Positions 42,950 to 53,117 of a stretch of DNA of 64,000 bases are shown here, piece after piece (the stretch's first letter is position 1; each line of letters opens with the position of its first letter). The stretch is taken from contig CM039128.1 of NCBI GenBank assembly GCA_022036555.1, forward strand, positions 25,304,719-25,368,718, given 5' to 3'. The position numbers were made by a program, and so were the translations under genes. The notes beneath the pieces were generated by a model. That model saw only the letters and a list, made by a program, of their open reading frames with translations. It made no database searches and was not told where the DNA came from. This stretch comes from Microstegium vimineum (taxonomy: Eukaryota > Streptophyta > Magnoliopsida > Poales > Poaceae).

Positions 42950-43712
42950 TGTTGACACAAAAAGCGTCGGATCTGCGAACACCTCGGGCTTATACCCGAA
43001 CTCGATATCCAAGGTGTGCTAGTCGATTTGACCAGTTAATCGACAAGGATGATAACTAGAACAACGATGAACGAGACGACGACGATGCACCCAGACGAGT
43101 CTTGTAGATGCAGCCCGTCGAGATCATAAGAACTCGTAGATAAACCAAAACTAATGCGAAAAAGTAGATGCTCGAAAAGTAAGACGAAAATAATAGATTT
43201 TTTTGATTGTATTGAATATCTCTCATACGGGCCCTAGGTACATATTTATACTCCGGTAGGAGGAGTTGTACACAGACATGACTCATACCTAAACAAAAGT
43301 CCTACTTTTAAGGAAATAAATGACTCGTGCAAGAGTCGGACTAAAACTAATATAATAATACTAGTATAAAATCACCAGTTTCCTTATCTATCCTCTTCGA
43401 GATGACACTTTCCATCGGCATATTTCTTTCCATCCGCAACCTTCTTCCATTACCATCGGTATCTTTCCACTGATGTCAGCTATATCTCGCAACCATCGGC
43501 AACATTCCCGATCGGCGACGTTCTCCTGTTTCCATTGGCAACACCTTTCAATCGGCAAATACCCTTCTCTTTATCTTTAACGTTTCTTCAATCTCCTACT
43601 TCTATCGGCAATCTGATTGGTGATATTCTACTGCCGATAAGGAGAAGCAACCATCCTTCTACCGATCAGCGCATCCGACTCATATTGACACATACAAAAA
43701 ATGGTGTCAACA
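42950..43712 (-). repeat. 5' LTR of element D (763 bp)
   Basis: On the minus strand it starts TGTTGACACCATTTTT and ends GCTTTTTGTGTCAACA. It closely matches 32951-33759 except for a 46-bp deletion near 43095. A TATA-like GGAGTATAAATATGTACC lies near 43240-43257. Confidence 0.92.
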
Positions 43713-44830
43713 GTATCCAAATCAGACAAGCTGTTCGAGCTGTTGTTCAGGGAAGGACGCATCAAGCCTCCCGAGGGACATCCCATGCTGCATCTTGAAG
43801 GAGTAAAGGACAAAAGATTTTGCGGCTACCACAACACCAGCTCTAATGCCATCAATGATTGCCGAGTGTTCAGGTTGAAGATCCAGAAAGCTATTCAAGA
43901 TGGATATTTAAAGTTTGATGGCAAGATAAAGATAGACGCTAATCCTTTTGCACAGAACACAGTATCTTTCTCTATGAATATGGCTTCCGTAGAAGATTCC
44001 AAGGGCAAGAACGAGATGAAAGTGTTGACCTCAGATAGGGCCAAAAGGACTAGGGCCGTTGACCCCAATTGGCAGATTACAGAAAAAGAACTTTGGCAAC
44101 GAGGACAGTTTTAGAATAGCCGAACCGAGGGAGGAGAAGCTTCCAGACCCAGGGTCACAACACGGATCCTGTTGAATAAGTGGCAATGGGAGCAAGAGCA
44201 GCATCAGAGGCGGATGCATTATGTAGAGCAGAGATACATAGAGGAGTGTCAGAGGCATGAGGAAGAAGTGTATTAGAGGGAGCAAGAGCGCTTGAAAGAG
44301 CAGGAGCAATCTCATTGGGGGTGCTCATTTTTCAAACATTGCTGGAATGAAGGCCTGAAGCTGCCTACGAGAGATAATTGCCCTGAATGCAGCGATCGGT
44401 ATTCAGGGTATAGGCAATCTCAGGTCAACCGCCGTCCGGTCCATGAGAGACTTGGAGCACGTGTTCCTAGGGACGATCGGCGTTTAAAAATGAACGACTC
44501 AGAGGATCGGCAGGGTAAGAGGTTTGCCAATTAAGAGTGGGTTCGTTCTGATGAGCGAGAATACCGCGAGTATGCATGGCAGAACGGGCAGTGGTGTCCA
44601 CCAGGGCTGAAGAAAAGCCAAAAAAGGAGAGTGCAACATTTGAGGAATAGAGAACTAGCACAAGTGACTGCCGAACAGAAGTCGACATGGCGCCCTAAGG
44701 GAAGACCCCATGGACACAACCGTTCGGCTGATATGTACATGGTCTTTTTCATTCCATCGAACTTTATAGCTCCTGAGGACCAAGATATCCGAGAATATGA
44801 ATCTTCAGATGCCGATGAGAATGAGTACTA
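43713..44830 (+). pseudogene. gag of element C, second part
   Basis: After the GTATC duplication gag resumes with SKSDKLFELLFREGRIKPPE. A zinc-binding segment follows (CGYHNTSSNAINDCRVF), then MKVLTSDRAKRTRAVDPNWQ. Further pieces (44292-44534 and 44631-44831) are rich in Arg, Glu and His, including HWGCSFFKHCWNEGLKL, a second zinc-finger-like stretch, and end in an acidic YESSDADENEY segment before protease. Stops occur at 44112, 44274 and 44532. Confidence 0.8.
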
Positions 44831-44837
44831 GGATCTA

Positions 44838-45323
44838 ATGGCCCAGCTTATCCTGACTCAGCAAGCCGTATTTGATAAACCGGCTAGGCACCGACACTTG
44901 AAGGCGCTTTACGTGAAGGGATACATCAATGGCAAGCCCTTAACTAAGATGCTGGTTGGTGGAGGGGCTTCTATCAATATCATGCCATACACTACCTTCA
45001 GGAAGCTCGGAATGACCAATGAAGAATTGTTCAAAATAGACTTGGTGCTCAGGGACTTTGTTGGCAACCCTTCTGACACTCAGGGGGTAGTGCACGTCGA
45101 ACTGATGATTGGATCGAAGACTCTGATCACTACCTTCTTCGTCATAGATGGCAAGGGGGCATATAGTCTGTTGTTAGGAAGGGATTGGATCCATGCTAAC
45201 TGCTGCATACCTTCAACCATGCATCAAGCTCTCATTCAGTGGATTGGAGATGATGTTGAGATTGTTCAAGCCGATGTTTTCGGTAAGTGTTGCCGCTACA
45301 GAACCTACTTATTGGGAGTATGA
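44838..45323 (+). pseudogene. Protease of element C, catalytic Asp lost
   Basis: This 161-codon frame contains RHLKALYVKGYINGKPLTK, then the active-site region LVGGGASINIMPYTTFRKLG and the C-terminal LLLGRDWIHANCCIP. In related Tat proteases the active site reads DGGAS; here the Asp is replaced by Gly, so the enzyme should be inactive. It is homologous to the protease of element D (37395-38051). RT should follow but is missing. Confidence 0.87.
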
Positions 45324-45597
45324 CGGCTTCGATTGTTTCTCCGGGAAAATTTGGAGAGAAGGTCCTGTGAATGTCTCCTTCAAGGGCCAACAACTGATCC
45401 AAGCAATCGGCTCTGAGAGTAATTTTTGATGAGGAACATGATCGAATCGAGCAAAAGGAAGACGAGACGTGGCTTCATGTCGGCCGATAAGCTAGGAGAG
45501 ATAAAAGTTGGTGATGGACCAAGGCTGATATTTATCAGTGCAAGTTTGGACCAGGAACATAGTTTGAAGTTGATTTGACCTGCTAAAAGGATCAAGA

Positions 45598-45932
45598 ATT
45601 CGTGTGGGGTGACGTACAATCATAGGCTTTCGATGAGATCAAAGAGTACATGAGGGCACCACCCGTATTGGTACCTTCGCAATTTGACAAGCCATTTGAG
45701 TTGTACGTGGCAGACGACAACCTGACAATAGGGTCGGCCTTCACATAAGAGTTCAAAGGAAAAGAGAGAGTAATATCCTACCTTAGCCGAAAGCTACTAA
45801 ATCCGGAGGCAAGGTATTCGGCTATAGAAAAGTTTTGCTTATATGTGTTTTAATCGTGTGCTAAGCTTCGGCGTTATCTGTTAAATGCCAAATGTGTGGT
45901 AGTTTCTGAGTTCGATATAATAAAACACATGT
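45598..45932 (+). pseudogene. RNase H1 remnant of element C after an RT deletion
   Basis: The fragment reads AFDEIKEYMRAPPVLVPSQF, FELYVADDNLTIGSAF and ISYLSRKLLNPEARYSAIEK, ending SEFDIIKHM. This is the RT-RNase H connection and first RNase H. The whole RT palm between 45330 and 45590 is gone. Stops occur within it. It is interrupted at 45933 by a solo LTR and resumes at 46868. Confidence 0.82.
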
Positions 45933-46862
45933 TGTCGGGTACAAAGGTAAGGGGTACCCTAAACCCTTCGATAAAATTAACACTCAACATAACAACCATT
46001 TTTAAGACAAGATCCGACCATCCATTCGAGTCCATGGAGAAAGGCCCATCACACGAGGGCCCTCCTCTCCAACAATAGCAACCAGACGTGGGCCGGCCCG
46101 TTACCGGAGCTACCGACGGACGAGGGGTCGAACGAACGACCCCCCACCTCCACCTCGACTCCGACTGACGGACAGGGGTCGAACTAACGACCCCCCGCCT
46201 CCACCTCGACTCCGACTGACGGACATGGGTCGAACGAACGACCCCTCCGCCTACACCTCGACTCCGACTGACGGACAGGGGTGGAACGAACGACCCCTCC
46301 GCCTCCACCTTGACTCCGACTGACGGACAGGGGTGGAACGAACGACCCCTCCGCCTCTGCCTCGACCCCGAATGACGGACGGGGGGTTGAACAAACGAAC
46401 CCTGGGCGGGAAGCTCGATCAGTTCACCTGCTCCCGGTATGGGGTAAAGGGTATCCGATGCGCTTACCTGCCCCCGCCTAACGCCATGGGCGCCCACTAC
46501 CACGGTCAAATCCACCAACTCACCGCCCATGCCCTGGACCTCCGTCAACTGTGCTGCCGCTGTAGCCACATCGCAAGTACGGATTCCAGAGGCACCCCTC
46601 CCGGCGCTCCCGGCGCCGTCTCCCGGCTGGCCCTAGACCTTAGCTCATCCTGAGCACCCCCATGTAACCTTCTTGTACCCCCCCTGTACAAGCACTTCGG
46701 TGGAAGATAATACAATCCATCCTCCCCCGCTGGACATAGGGCCTTCTTTGCCTCAACCAGGATAAATCGTGTGTTCTTCTTGCATCACATCTGGGAGAGG
46801 GAGCACGCAATATACAAATTTACTAGCCGGTGGTCTTGACCCCCTAGGTCATAACACCGACA
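45933..46862. repeat. 930-bp solo LTR, TSD CATGT
   Basis: The ends are TGTCGGG...CACCGACA and the flanks are perfect CATGT duplications (45928-45932 and 46863-46867), inside the RNase H region of element C. No internal retroelement sequence is present. It contains a GC-rich minisatellite (46116-46405) and ends with a likely transcription region (TGTACAAGCACTTCGGTGG near 46685). Open frames within it follow the repeat and are not genes. Confidence 0.9.
46116..46405. repeat. 52-bp minisatellite in the solo LTR
   Basis: There are five tandem units of about 52 bp and a partial sixth, each of the form ACGGACAGGGGTCGAACGAA, then CGACCCC, a CCTCCACCTCGACTCC block and GACTG. Units differ by a few substitutions. 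They are CpG-rich and contain the short inverted repeat GGGGTCGAACGAACGACCCC. Confidence 0.9.
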
Positions 46863-46867
46863 CATGT

Positions 46868-47675
46868 TATTGGTGCCAATTTTGAATGGTAGAATTGGAA
46901 AATGGATATTGGCTCTGTCAGAATTTGGTTTAAGGTACGGATCGGCAAAAGCAGTAAAGGGTCAGGTTATGCTGATTTTGTTACCCGATGCCGCGAGCCC
47001 TCTGCTAAAACGGTAACCATTACACCATGGACTTTGTTTTTTGATGGTTCATCTTGTAGAAAAGGTGGTGGTGCCGGTATTCTTTTGATTTCTCCTAGAA
47101 GATTGATGTTTGAGTATGCCATCACTATTGATTTCCTAGTTGCTAACAAACAAGCAGAATATGAGGCATTGCTTAAAGGGATCAAATTGCTTGTCGAAAT
47201 AAAGGCCGTTGCTATTGGAGTTTTCGGAGATTCTGAGCTGGTAATTAGCCAACTGATCGGCCAATATGAATGCAAGAGCGATATGCTAAGGGGCTATTAC
47301 GAAGAGTGCCGGGAGCTTCTGAGAAATTTCTCGGTGGCCACCTTGCATCATATCCCTAGAGGGCAGAATCAAGAAGCAAATAGGCTGGTTCAAAGTGCTT
47401 CGAGGTACCGAGAGGGTCTGGAAATTCATGCTTCGGATGAAGATCAGGTAATTAATGATTGGAGGAACGAGATCACTGATTATTTGAAAAATCCATCACA
47501 AAAGGTTTCCCGAAAGCTCGGATATAGGGCTATCAAGTTCGTGCTCCTTGATAATCAGTTGTACCACAAGTTCATAAATGGAGTGCTCCTCAAATGTTTG
47601 AATCAAGAAGAGTTCAGAAAGTTGATGTATGAGGTACATGAACGAGTATGTGGCGTATATCAGTCGGCTTACTAA
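46868..47675 (+). pseudogene. Second (archaeal-type) RNase H of element C
   Basis: The 257-codon frame from 46902 contains TPWTLFFDGSSCRKGGGAGI, ANKQAEYEALLKGIKLLVEI, GVFGDSELVISQLIG and HHIPRGQNQEANRLVQSA. The D, E and D catalytic positions are present. The final catalytic Asp (A-D-x-L in relatives) reads EANRL, so it is Asn. Integrase N-terminal sequence follows in the same frame (LLDNQLYHKFINGVLLKCL). A second RNase H is diagnostic of Tat-lineage elements. It is not a host RNase H gene, given its flanks. Confidence 0.88.
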
Positions 47676-48180
47676 ATGAAGTGGATAATAAGGAAAAATG
47701 GTTGTTTTCGGCCAACTATGCTTGAGGATTGTTTTGAATATTACAAGGGATGTCAAGACTGTCAGAGATTTGGTAATATTTAGAAAGCTCTGGCATCGAC
47801 CTTAAATCCAATTGTTAAACATTGGTTGTTCAGAGGATGGGGCATAGATTTGATCGGTCAAATTCATCCTCCTTCTAGCAAAGGACATAAGTTTGTGCTG
47901 TTGGCCACAGGTTATTTCACGAAGTGGGTTGGAGCTATTCCCTTAAAGAAGGTTACATCAGAAAACATGATTGGTTTCGTTGGAGAGCATATAGTTCACA
48001 GATTCGGGATCCCTCAGATCATAACAACAGACCAAGGAGTTCAGTTTACTTCATCCGAATTCTGTGGTTTCGCCGAAGAGATGGGAAACAAGTTATACAA
48101 TTCTTCTCCTTATTATGCACAAGCCAATAGCTAGGCTGAAGCGTCGAACAAGATCATGATCAAAATTATTCAAAAGAACT
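47676..48180 (+). pseudogene. Integrase fragment of element C
   Basis: The zinc region is partly seen (CQDCQRFGNI). The core reads WGIDLIGQIHPPSSKGHKFV, then ATGYFTKWVGAIPLKK and ITTDQGVQFTSSEFCGF, so the two catalytic Asp residues are intact. A TAG at 48132 precedes AEASNKIMIKII, which carries the catalytic Glu. The C-terminal half is missing, and a non-coding stretch (48181-48440) follows. Confidence 0.85.
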
Positions 48181-48440
48181 TATGTCCGGATAGCCGATAT
48201 TAGTATATCGCCTTTAACCAAAAAAACAAAAATGCTATTAGAGACTTTGGAAAAATAGCCGATATGATACGTATCGTCTTTAGAATGGAAAGTCTTTGAA
48301 CACGATCGGCGTGTTCTCATGCAGATTCCAACAACAGTCAGCAGACTCATTATTCTCAGGAAAATCATGACAAAATGAGCAAGTAAGAACCGCAAGTTAT
48401 ATTCTATAGGATAGTTTTTACAGAGGATCCCTGGTACAGA

Positions 48441-49254
48441 CTACTCATCGAACACCCTCTCGATTGGGATGATGTAGTCGACTACGTCTGCAACATTTTT
48501 TCCGGCTTGCTCCATGAGGTGTGCGGAGTTCTCCATCTCCTCTTCAAGGTCGTGGGCGAAGACATCAAACTTGCTAGGGTCTATGTCATAGCGAAGCTTC
48601 ACAGCACTAAAAGCGAGCGCTGCGCCATATGCAATCGCCGAATGAGAGATCTTTGGGATGCGTCGGTTGATGTGCTCCACTTACTCGAGAGACGTCTCGT
48701 TGTCGGCATGGGCAGTGACGGCGAGACGAGCGATGGCGGCTTCGAGGGCTTCAAGCCTTGCTGACAGATCTGCATAAGAGGAAGATTCACATCAGAATAT
48801 CAGGATTATTTTTGCAGAAGGAAAGGAAAAGGAGATGAGTTGTTCTAACTAGCAAGCTGGTTTCTGGCGGCATCCCGCTCTTTGGAAACTTCGGCAAGTT
48901 CCTCTCGGTCGAGTCAGGTGTCTAATACCTCGGCTTGAAGCCTAAGGTTGGATTGCTTATGGCAAGCAATCAGTTCTTGGGCCCTAGCCAAATCTAGGGC
49001 CATGGGGCGGTCGCTCCCAATCGAAGATTGGGGAGTGCAGTCACTGTCAGTCCTACGGAAAAGGAAAGGTTAGGTAATGAAGGTAAAAACAGAGATCCGT
49101 AGTTACTTTATTACCTTTTGTGGAGGATTCGTCGAGAAGTTGCTCCATATTCGAAGCTTTTTTCCGCTCCCAACGGAAGATCGAGATCCTCTCGGAGAGA
49201 TGAGGCGAGAAGTCACCTCTGGCTCTTCTGATTGACGCTTGCTGCAACCCGCCA
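48441..49254 (-). pseudogene. Antisense intron-containing extra gene of element C (coiled-coil protein)
   Basis: Running opposite to the element, between integrase and the 3' LTR, is a three-exon coding region. Exon 1 (49247 to about 49113) begins MQQASIRRARGDFSPHLSER and stops at a GTAATAAAG donor. Exon 2 (about 49052-48850) encodes SDRPMALDLARAQELIACHK and ELAEVSKERDAARNQL. Exon 3 (about 48771-48441) encodes ARLEALEAAIARLAV, then EHINRRIPKISHSAIAYGAA and an acidic helix ending IPIERVF. Heptad-like patterns suggest a coiled coil. Two in-frame stops are present (near 48920 and 48690). Antisense extra ORFs are described for Tat elements. I do not recognise the family with certainty. Confidence 0.6.
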
Positions 49255-49669
49255 TTGACGAAGAGAACAAGGAGGCAAGACTGAAACTGTTAGATTGGCA
49301 CTATTGGTGGGGGCGGAAGCAGGACGATTGTACTTATAAGCCGAATGGGAATATCAAGCGACAAGTTAGGGTTTTCCCGTTCGGATGGGCCGTTGGTGGA
49401 CTGGACCAGGCTCGGGTAAAATTGAATATGGCTCGATCGTATTTTCTTTGGGTCAAAGGATAAAAACAATCGGCTGTGCTCTGATCGGGAAAGAAATAGC
49501 AGGATCAACCAAGAATTGCCAGATACATGAAAATGAATAGAGTTTGCCTCTAGAATTTCATCTTGGACAGCGATTACAGTGTTAAACAAGTGTTGACCTG
49601 GAAGAAAAAGGGAAGCTTGTTGTCAATTTCAGGATAAAATGACTTTTATCCCAAAATTGAGGGGGCATG

Positions 49670-51067
49670 TGTTAACACTGAATTTTGGCACACATAGGAA
49701 AATGACAGATGGACCAATGTGCAGTAAAATTCAGAGGTAAGCATTTGGAATATTTGGCAGGTGCAATCGGCTAATTTATAAGGATTCAGCAAAGTGATCG
49801 TGCGGTCGGCTATTTTAGGAGTGGTGATCTTCCGTTAAGCAAAGCGACAAAAGCGGTGAGTAAGAGCCGAATCGAGCAACCGACATTGCAATGATTAAGG
49901 GAATGAAGATTCTAGAAGGAAAGCTAGGATTAAAAGTGTTGTATTCTTAAATATCTTGTAATCGTATCCTTTTAGGATTCGTGTCATGACCGGGGTGTAA
50001 ATATAAACCCTTGTCCATTGTAAAAAGTGTTCACAACCAAACCAATACAACCGGCCCTGTGCCAACTTCGAGTCCTTTGTCGTGTCGTCGAGTTCTTCGA
50101 GAGGAATCATCGATCCGTTGACCTCCGTAAGTCTTGGCAACCTTGTTATCATGTCTAGTATCATGCGGTGGATTTAGATATTGATGCAAGTAGTCTTGTT
50201 TATTATCAATGATCGTGCGGCGGATCTTTGTTCAATAATTAAGAGGTCTTCGCTTGTGTTGTTCTTATGAGTAGATGTCGTGCGGCGGATATTTGCTTGT
50301 ATGCTTAGCAAAAGCAAGATAGTTATCGGCTCCTGTAGATTTGGCAAGATCTATTGGGTTCATTAAGTTATCGTGTTGCATGTTTTATATAATCTTTACG
50401 TATTTGCAAACACTCTTTTGCCCAATCTAGATTGATACGGTTCGACTCTTGTTAGTTTATATAGATCTATCTACGTTATCATGAATTGCCCCCATGTTGT
50501 TTCCATGAATAGATCTTATATTTAAAGATAGCCGAATTAGTTTAAGTCTAGATTGTCACATGTTGCGGGTTCATGCATGCTATCCATGTTTAAGCTTTGA
50601 TGACGCTGGGTATTGTGCGGCAGATGCAGGCTTTAGATTAGTTTAATCATGTTTGCTTACGTGTTTCCTTCATCATGGACCCCAATTCGGCTGATTGCTG
50701 AGATTGATTATGCTTTAACTTATAGTCAATTACAAGTCGTTTGTACATCCTTTTTCACGCATATGCATTCGGCAATCAGTAATTTGCGTGTTACATGTTC
50801 ATTTTTAGCCGAACGTTCCATAAAACCTATTGGCAGATAGCTTTCATAGCTGTATGTCGTTGTAAGTGGCTTCAGGGCCGTACATATGGAACTGTCTGGT
50901 ATCACCCGGCATGTTCCAGTTTATATCTAATGACTTTCGTCCCTTATTAGTTTCAGGTCAAACTAACTGGCACGTTCTCGATTCTCGAAGCACCCGGGCA
51001 CCCGATTGAAGTCACGCTTTCCAGCTTGCTGTGTGTGAGACGCAGTACGTCACTTTTTGTGTCAACA
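49670..51067 (+). repeat. 3' LTR of element C (1398 bp)
   Basis: This is the direct-repeat partner of 30029-31427. It is preceded by the polypurine tract ATTGAGGGGGCATG at about 49656-49669. Confidence 0.92.
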
Positions 51068-51351
51068 ACCTGCCATCCCCACCTAGACACCCTCACGTCC
51101 TGGTTCGTTCGTGTGTCTTCTACTTTCTTCTAGAGTTCTATGGAGGATATCCCACCACGGGATAATTGTGATAATTATTTTGATAATTATATCCTTCTCT
51201 GCAGTTTTCTGTAATTATCCCTAGAAAATAACAATTTACCAAAACTCATGGAATTCGTCAGTTAAAGCCCTATGCTTCTATATTTAATCATGCTTGATCC
51301 ATTTATCATGTTTATAGTTATATTAAATGTTGACGTTATCCACCGTCAACA
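51068..51351 (-). repeat. Solo LTR B, second part
   Basis: This is the remaining 284 bp of solo LTR B, ending CACCGTCAACA at 51351 just before the GTATC duplication. On the minus strand it is the LTR start. The 5-bp flanks of element C (GCCGG on the left, ACCTG on the right) match at only three positions, so the C target duplication is decayed or my boundary is off by a base or two. Confidence 0.75.
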
Positions 51352-52012
51352 GTATCCATCTAAATCCTGACAAGGTGTAGGCTATCCATAGAATGCAACC
51401 GCCTAAGAATGTCAAGGATATCCAGAAGCTTACTGGATGCATGGCCAATCTAAGCCGCTACATAGCATGACTCGATGATAAGGGATTTCCTTTCTTTCGA
51501 TTACTCAAAGATGCTACAAAGTTCGAGTAGTCGACGGAGGCCAACACTACCTTCACAGAGCTCAAAAAGTTCATCATAACACCTACTATGCTTACAATAC
51601 CGAAGGACAATGAAACATTGCTATTCTACATCGCTGTAACTGACCGGGTATCAGCACAGCTATCGTGGTTGAACGGGAGGAGGTCGAACATGTATTCAAA
51701 GTACAACGACCCATGTACTTCATTGGTGAAGTACTTAGCACCTCCAAAGTCTGCTACCTGCAAGTTCAAAATTTGTTCTATGCTATTTTGATCATATCCT
51801 ATCGAAGTGATCACCGATCAGCCTTTAGGAGACATCCTTTGCAACAAAGTTGCCAACGGATGCACCATCAAATGGGCAGTAGAACTATGTCCATACATGA
51901 TAGAGTTCTGCAGCCGCCAGACTATAAAGCCTCACGCACTTGTTGACTTCATAGTTGAATGGACCAACATGAATGAGCCAGCCCTAGAAACCAATCTAAA
52001 GCACTAAAAATG
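51352..52012 (+). pseudogene. Element A resumed: end of RT and first RNase H
   Basis: After the GTATC duplication the frame continues with HLNPDKV, MQPPKNVKDIQKLTGCMA and NLSRYIA, the RT connection. The RNase H follows (LKKFIITPTMLTIPKDNET, LFYIAVTDRVSAQLSW, ITDQPLGDIL). Stops occur near 51388, 51469 and 51790. This segment proves that everything between 28596 and 51351 is inserted DNA. Confidence 0.87.
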
Positions 52013-52718
52013 TTTTTTGATGATTCCCTCAACATTGACGATGCCGAAGCAAGAGTGCTTTTCATCTTTCTATCCAAAGACAAACTGAGCTACATCCTCA
52101 GGATTCACTTCAAGGCCTCTATCAATGCTGCAGAATATGAGGCTACTTTACACGACCTCCATATTGCAATAGAGCTAGGTGTGAATTGGTTAATGGTGTA
52201 TATCAACTCGGCCCTTGTTGTCAACCAGGTTAGCAAAGACTAGGATTGTAGTAGCGAGAAAATGGATGCCTACATCCTACAAATTAGGAAACTAGAAAAC
52301 AAGTTCCATGGTCTAGAATTCCATCATGTGGTTCAGGCTGACAATCAAGCAGCTGATGAGTTATCAAAGTTATAGGGTCATCTCGAGCACAAGTTCCCCA
52401 TGGAGTCTTTGTTGAAGACATACTAAAGCCATCCATCAACGGCCCTGGTGAATCTATCACAAAACAACAACCCACCGACCAGTTGATCGCATGGCTTCCA
52501 AGCCCGAAAGAAAACTAGTGGGTACCATTCATTAAGTACCTCATTGATGGAGAAGTCCCACAAGATAAGGTAGAGACGAAGCGCCTTATACGTCATATCA
52601 AGCACTACATGCTCGTCAATGGTAAACTCATGCGAAAGACTGCCAAGGAAGAACTTCTGCAAAAATGCGTCTCACAAGACGAATGCCTTGAGATCTTGAA
52701 GGAAGTCCACACCTATTG
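52010..52718 (+). pseudogene. Element A: second RNase H and integrase start, truncated
   Basis: A second, archaeal-type RNase H typical of Tat elements is visible: HFKASINAAEYEATLHDLHI, NWLMVYINSALVVNQVSK and VVQADNQAADELSKL. The equivalent of the catalytic Asp in GDS reads NSA. The start of integrase follows, with HIKHYMLVNGKLMRKTAKEE and ECLEILKEVHTY, and homology stops at about 52718. The core integrase and the 3' LTR are missing. Confidence 0.8.
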
Positions 52719-53045
52719 ATGGTAATTAACTCCAATTATAAACCATCAATTAAACCATGGAAAAGGGTATAAAACCGATCACTACCATAGAATTGGGTTA
52801 AAATTGATAAATTCCACGGGTTTTGGGGAATTGTGATTTTTCAAGGATTAAATAGGAAAACAACCGTTGGAATAAGGGTACCACTACCATGGAACAGATT
52901 ATTGTGCAAATAGTACTAACATTGGCACTATAAGGCTCTTGGAGACACTAAAGGACACTAGAGTGAGGTAGGAGCCCGAAGGCTGCCAGGTGGGGTTGGC
53001 CTGGCCCACTTGGCATTGCCTCCCACCTTCCTATAGAGGCGCTTG
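52719..53045. other. Unassigned retroelement-derived sequence
   Basis: This AT-rich stretch starts where the integrase of element A stops and ends at the leader-like sequence next to LTR F. It contains the inverted pair GATGGTAATTAACTCC / ACCATCAATTAAACC near 52722-52760. I see no gene in it. Confidence 0.45.
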
Positions 53046-53117
53046 TTTTCATTTCTAAATGTCACCACCAAGGATGGAGCTAGACCCCGTCCTTAGCAAC
53101 GACACTAGAAATGCCTC

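Larger units (their letters stand above)
32951..43712 (-). mobile_element. Element D: non-autonomous Tat-like gypsy with antisense gene, TSD GTATC
   Basis: Element D reads right to left. It has a 5' LTR (42950-43712), PBS, gag, protease, an antisense plus-strand gene (34083-37073), a PPT and a 3' LTR (32951-33759). Perfect GTATC duplications flank it (32946-32950 and 43713-43717) inside the gag of element C. No RT, RNase H or integrase is present between protease and the antisense gene. It must have relied on another element, perhaps one like C. Element E lies inside its gag. Confidence 0.88.
30029..51067 (+). mobile_element. Element C: Tat-lineage Ty3/gypsy with two LTRs and nested insertions
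   Basis: The element has LTRs at 30029-31427 and 49670-51067, PBS, gag, protease, an RNase H1 remnant, the second RNase H, integrase, an antisense extra gene and a PPT. Removing D (32951-43712) and a solo LTR (45933-46862) leaves about 9.3 kb. Most of RT is deleted. The LTRs differ by only a few percent by eye, so the insertion is fairly recent. The dual RNase H and the antisense gene place it in the Tat lineage. Confidence 0.87.

Noticed and set aside
46116..46405. CRISPR-like array
   Set aside because: The units are directly adjacent with no spacers and lie in a plant LTR; this is a minisatellite.
45874..46569. 231-codon minus-strand frame
   Set aside because: It is created by the 52-bp minisatellite in a solo LTR; its repeating protein sequence follows the DNA repeat.
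46902..47675. Possible host RNase H gene
   Set aside because: Integrase follows in the same order and sense and it lies inside element C; it is the second RNase H of a Tat element.
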